64,000 bases of DNA from Chryseobacterium sp. KACC 21268. Its GTDB lineage: Bacteria > Bacteroidota > Bacteroidia > Flavobacteriales > Weeksellaceae. Numbering within the stretch: the first letter of the stretch is position 1; each line of letters begins with the position of its first letter. The stretch covers positions 3,472,001 through 3,536,000 of the forward strand of contig CP117875.1 of assembly GCA_028736075.1 (NCBI GenBank). The letters are read 5' to 3'. Both the position numbers and the translations under genes were made by a program. The notes under the pieces were generated by a model. The model made no database searches and was not told the DNA's origin. It saw nothing but the letters and a program-made list of their open reading frames with translations. Below, piece by piece: positions 63,230-64,000 of the stretch.

Positions 63230-64000
63230 TTAAATCTCTACAATTTCTGCTCGTTTAGCAATTTTGTTAGCAAGCCAACTTACGTAGAATAATTGGAAGC
63301 TGTGATAAATCATTACCGGCAGTAAAAACAAAACTTTCTGCTCATCCGGAATTCCTAAAACCAAGAGGAATAAACTTCCGTGAACCAATGATTTCTTTGA
63401 ACCACAGAATGTAGTCGTGATGACATCTTTTGGTTTGAAGTTCAGTTTCTCGGCAATGAATTTCAAAATGTAATAGGTAGCGAAAAACAAAAAGACAACG
63501 CTTAAAGCCAAAGCAACAAAAACAAATGAAGGCACAGAAACGAAGATGTTTTCTATAAATGCTGTTGAAAAACTTTCGTAAACGATTAATAAAATTATCA
63601 GTCTGTCGAATTCTGAAATGACATTCGCGTATTTCGTTACCCATTTTTTGAAGATTGGATTAAGCAAAATCCCTAAGATAATTGGGAGCAAAACTTTGAG
63701 TAATAATTGCTGGATGATTTCGGATTGATTTCCACCTTCTCCATTTGATGTCAGGAAAAAACTCATCAAAAGCGGCGTCATTACGATGCCGATAATTCCA
63801 GAAATCGACGCATTGAAAATCGCTGAAGTGACGTTTCCTTTTGCTATGGAAACCATTACTACCGATGATGAAACCGTGGAAGGTAAACTTGCCAAAAAGA
63901 ATACAGAAAGCCAGATGTTGTAATACGATGTGTCTTTTAAAAACGGATAAAACATCAATGCCAACAATGGAAAAATAATGAAAGTTCCCGATTGAATCAG
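63230..64000 (-). CDS. Bile acid:sodium symporter-like transporter (start cut by the window edge)
   Basis: At least 256 residues, open to the window edge. Seven or more hydrophobic segments are visible, with the family motifs 'LASLPSTVSSSVVMVSIAKG' near the start of the visible part and 'TTTFCGSKKSLVHGSLFLLV' near its end. This pattern is that of the SBF-like (YfeH) subgroup of the BASS superfamily; these carry organic anions with sodium, but the subgroup substrate is unknown. The first TTG within the window is not the start, as the frame remains open to base 64000. It ends 51 bases from repeat D4. Confidence 0.85.
   Translation of the reverse strand: MIQSGTFIIFPLLALMFYPFLKDTSYYNIWLSVFFLASLPSTVSSSVVMVSIAKGNVTSAIFNASISGIIGIVMTPLLMSFFLTSNGEGGNQSEIIQQLLLKVLLPIILGILLNPIFKKWVTKYANVISEFDRLIILLIVYESFSTAFIENIFVSVPSFVFVALALSVVFLFFATYYILKFIAEKLNFKPKDVITTTFCGSKKSLVHGSLFLLVLGIPDEQKVLFLLPVMIYHSFQLFYVSWLANKIAKRAEIVEI

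Overview
The window is a stretch of AT-rich chromosome from a member of the Bacteroidota, most likely Flavobacteriia of the Chryseobacterium type. The signs are a fused lpxC-fabZ gene, a T9SS C-terminal sorting domain, a TonB-dependent receptor, a SusA/MalT-like maltodextrin cluster, start codons without Shine-Dalgarno sites, and many promoters with the Bacteroidota -7 box TAnnTTTG. The genus is inferred from protein resemblance only. There is no tRNA, rRNA, CRISPR array, prophage or transposase gene.

Layout. 1-5.2 kb: accessory genes (receptor start, DUF1801/YdeI-like, DUF4256, TPR protein, Fur-type regulator, thioredoxin reductase-like flavoprotein, Crp/Fnr regulator, RidA-like protein). 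5.2-8.5 kb: mdh, pfkA, gapA. 8.5-12.6 kb: MpaB-type oxygenase, recA, a PorT-like outer membrane protein, sucD. 12.7-19 kb: lipid A block lpxD-lpxC/fabZ-lpxA-efp-second lpxD, with an HD hydrolase upstream. 19-24 kb: a frameshifted small secreted protein, lipid kinase, DUF6526-like protein, DUF3298 lipoprotein, gyrB. 24-30 kb: gltB-gltD. 30.5-38.2 kb: lysS, rlmF, glucoamylase-like hydrolase, cytochrome c, T9SS substrate, dusB. 38.4-45.6 kb: M1 peptidase, membrane-anchored glutamate-synthase-like protein, TPR-LuxR regulator, guaA. 45.6-50.3 kb: methyltransferase, purD, pirin, ilvA. 50.3-58.9 kb: duplicated ABC ATPase and ilvC-ilvN-ilvB-ilvD-ilvE. 59.2-63 kb: MFS sugar transporter, NTF2-like protein, GH13 amylase. 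End: start-truncated bile-acid-symporter-like transporter.

How the genes work together. On the minus strand ilvE-D-B-N-C, followed by an ABC protein and ilvA, covers the isoleucine/valine pathway. Upstream of ilvE lies a complete transcription attenuator: a -7 box, an 18-residue leader peptide rich in Ile, Leu and Val, and mutually exclusive antiterminator and terminator hairpins. The lpx block makes lipid A precursors. The amylase, NTF2-like protein and MFS transporter form a probable starch/maltodextrin operon.

The intergenic DNA is the least ordinary part. Four copies of a structured element (GCAGCCCG or AGCCCCG at one end, GCTGC or AGCTCC at the other, with an inner hairpin of variable loop) all lie on the 3' side of minus-strand genes in the same orientation. 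Three of them are paired with a second repeat family on the same side. Around these are triloop-hairpin arrays, long palindromes and short tandem repeats. No wholly new multi-gene system is evident; the best candidates for new biology are the paired intergenic RNA-like elements and the ilv attenuator.
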